Shown here: piece by piece, positions 62,779 through 64,000 of the stretch
Layout: each line of letters opens with the position of its first letter
Position numbering within the stretch: the first letter of the stretch is position 1
Origin: Betaproteobacteria bacterium
GTDB taxonomy: Bacteria > Pseudomonadota > Gammaproteobacteria > Burkholderiales > Rhodocyclaceae
Assembly: GCA_020621865.1 (NCBI GenBank)
Contig: JAHRYW010000002.1
Span: 201,541-265,540, forward strand
Reading direction: 5' to 3'
DNA: 64,000 nucleotides
The notes under the pieces: generated by a model
Seen by the model: the letters and a program-made list of their open reading frames with translations, nothing else
What the model was told of the DNA's origin: nothing
Databases searched by the model: none
Position numbers and translations under genes: made by a program

Positions 62779-64000
62779 TCCCTGCGGTCGCTGGGGCGGC
62801 GCCCCTCCCAGACCTTGGTCCACTGGTCGCTCGGGGCAGCCAGCTCCTCACGTGTGTCGCCGACGACCAGCAACCAGTCGCAGGACTGTCCGACCTTGGA
62901 GCTTTCAGCGATCGGTTCGATTTCGAGGAAGTAGGCCAGCGAGGCCAACTGGGTGTTGGTCAGTTTGCGCTCGGCCAGGCAGCCGTGATTGTCAGGCAGG
63001 GCATGGGCGATCGCCTGGGCAATCGGGCGATAGGTCTTGCCGTAGTCAAACCAGGGCAGGATCAGTGTTGTCGCCAGCAGCCATAGTGTCGTAAAGCCCA
63101 GGGTCCAGTGCGTCAGGCTGCGGTAGGGCGAACGCGGCGCGGTAAAAATCAGCCAGATCCACCAGGCGGTAGCCATCAGACCGATAAGTAGTGCCAGCAG
63201 ATCAAACTGGCCGACAAAGCCGGGACGTAACACGACGATGCGCTTGGCCAGCTTTTCTGGCCAGCCTAGTGCCATGGCCGACCAGCAGACCCAGACCACG
63301 GCAGTGAACAGGCTGAAAGTCGACATTGCGAACCAGTCGAAGGCGTTGGCGGCGCCGCGGCGCAGGGTCAGCGCGCCGGGTGTGGCTAGCAAGGCCAGCG
63401 GCGGCAGCAGTAGCAGCGAGGGGATTTCCCGCGGGCGGAAAGTCCAGGCCAGCATCAGCACGGTGAGCAGCAGGAAGGCCAGCGGCAGTATTTGTTGCGG
63501 AGTATGCCAGTCGCGACGGCGGATCCACAGGGTCCAGGCGGCTAGCGGCAAGGCCGGAAAGGCAAACCAGGGCAGCATGCTCAGAAAGCGGCTGCCGCCG
63601 AGAATGGAAAACGGTGTTTGCAGCGGCGCCAGTTCGGTGGCCAGCCAGGCTTGAAAGCGGGAAGGTTCCAGATTGAATAGTGCCAGCATCCACGGCAGGC
63701 TCAGGGCGGCGGCGATGGCCAGACCGATGAGCAGGGTGTGCAGCGCCTTCGGGCGATCTGGCGACAGCCACCAGGCGACCGGGGCGATGGCCAGCAGAGG
63801 CAGGGTTGGTGCGATGCCGGTGCCGAGCAGGCAGCCGGCGACAGCCACACCGTAGTAGATACCGGTCAATCGTGGCTTGCGGCCGATGGTGGCGAGGGCG
63901 CCCAGGCCACCGGCGTAGGCGGCAAGCGCGATCAGCATCGGCTGTGCGTCATGGGCGTGGAAAAGCAGGCCGGCGCAGCCGGCGAGCAGCAAGGGACTGG
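62748..64000 (-). CDS. Membrane glycosyltransferase, ArnT/PMT-like (partial)
   Basis: The 3' part of a large integral membrane protein, still open at the right edge of the window. About 415 residues are visible with roughly nine hydrophobic helices and a C-terminal soluble part. The pattern suggests a GT39/ArnT-like transferase (lipid A or glycolipid modification), but the diagnostic N-terminal motif is outside the window. The stop codon lies in repeat copy 10. Confidence 0.7.
   Translation of the reverse strand, partial: SPLLLAGCAGLLFHAHDAQPMLIALAAYAGGLGALATIGRKPRLTGIYYGVAVAGCLLGTGIAPTLPLLAIAPVAWWLSPDRPKALHTLLIGLAIAAALSLPWMLALFNLEPSRFQAWLATELAPLQTPFSILGGSRFLSMLPWFAFPALPLAAWTLWIRRRDWHTPQQILPLAFLLLTVLMLAWTFRPREIPSLLLLPPLALLATPGALTLRRGAANAFDWFAMSTFSLFTAVVWVCWSAMALGWPEKLAKRIVVLRPGFVGQFDLLALLIGLMATAWWIWLIFTAPRSPYRSLTHWTLGFTTLWLLATTLILPWFDYGKTYRPIAQAIAHALPDNHGCLAERKLTNTQLASLAYFLEIEPIAESSKVGQSCDWLLVVGDTREELAAPSDQWTKVWEGRRPSDRREKFRLFRRLP

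Overview
The window is GC-rich, densely packed bacterial chromosome. Gene content suggests a betaproteobacterium of the Rhodocyclales (Dechloromonas/Azonexus-like). The indicators are a phasin plus BktB-type thiolase, a DUF3579 protein, a CobD/CbiB-like protein, a ribF-ileS-lspA-fkpB-ispH operon, c-type cytochromes, an FNR/DNR-like regulator with its own FNR-type box, and many c-di-GMP proteins. This assignment is inferred from protein families recognised by eye; no database search was run. I saw no rRNA, tRNA, CRISPR array, transposase or integrase.

Layout. 1-5.5 kb: rhodanese, lone receiver, queG diverging from tsaE-amiC, and a diguanylate cyclase. 5.6-11.2 kb: the ribF-ileS-lspA-fkpB-ispH operon. 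11.2-18.7 kb (minus strand): a type IV minor pilin operon pilE-fimT-pilV-pilW-pilX-pilY1 followed by a TonB-like gene. 18.8-25.1 kb: rpsT, DUF3579, an orphan ParA ATPase, argD-argF-argG, ppnP and a YajQ gene. 25.1-29.6 kb: glutamine amidotransferase, retropepsin-like protease, Nudix hydrolase, CobD-like protein and thiolase. 29.7-33.9 kb: a FIST protein coupled to a PAS-GGDEF-EAL protein. 34.2-36.6 kb: ATP-grasp plus alpha-E pair. 36.7-45.4 kb: phasin, flavoproteins, a cytochrome c lipoprotein, GST, Crp/Fnr regulator, a 31-repeat RTX protein and a VOC protein. 45.5-52.4 kb: transglutaminase, ATP-grasp/alpha-E fusion and a second transglutaminase. 52.4-59.5 kb: flavoprotein, a 1566-residue CBS/PAS/GAF hybrid kinase and an HD-GYP regulator. 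59.6-64 kb: rsgA, cytochrome c, M48 protease, orn and a partial glycosyltransferase.

The most interesting signal is not a gene. A 12-base core, AATGCTACGGTC, occurs exactly eight times and twice more with one mismatch, about once per 6 kb, five copies on each strand. Downstream of the core, in a fixed register, lie two A/T-rich blocks about 10-11 bases apart, separated by G/C-rich spacers. Copies lie in intergenic 3' regions and inside genes (queG, ileS, rsgA, a flavoprotein, a cytochrome lipobox, a stop codon). This layout closely resembles the DNA uptake signal sequences of Pasteurellaceae (core plus two helically phased AT tracts). I propose an uptake-sequence-like repeat family; the type IV pilin operon in the same window is a plausible but unproven partner.

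A second theme is the pair of loci encoding the circularly permuted ATP-grasp / alpha-E / transglutaminase system, once as split genes and once as a fusion, which points to a peptide-ligating and peptide-cleaving pathway of unknown substrate.
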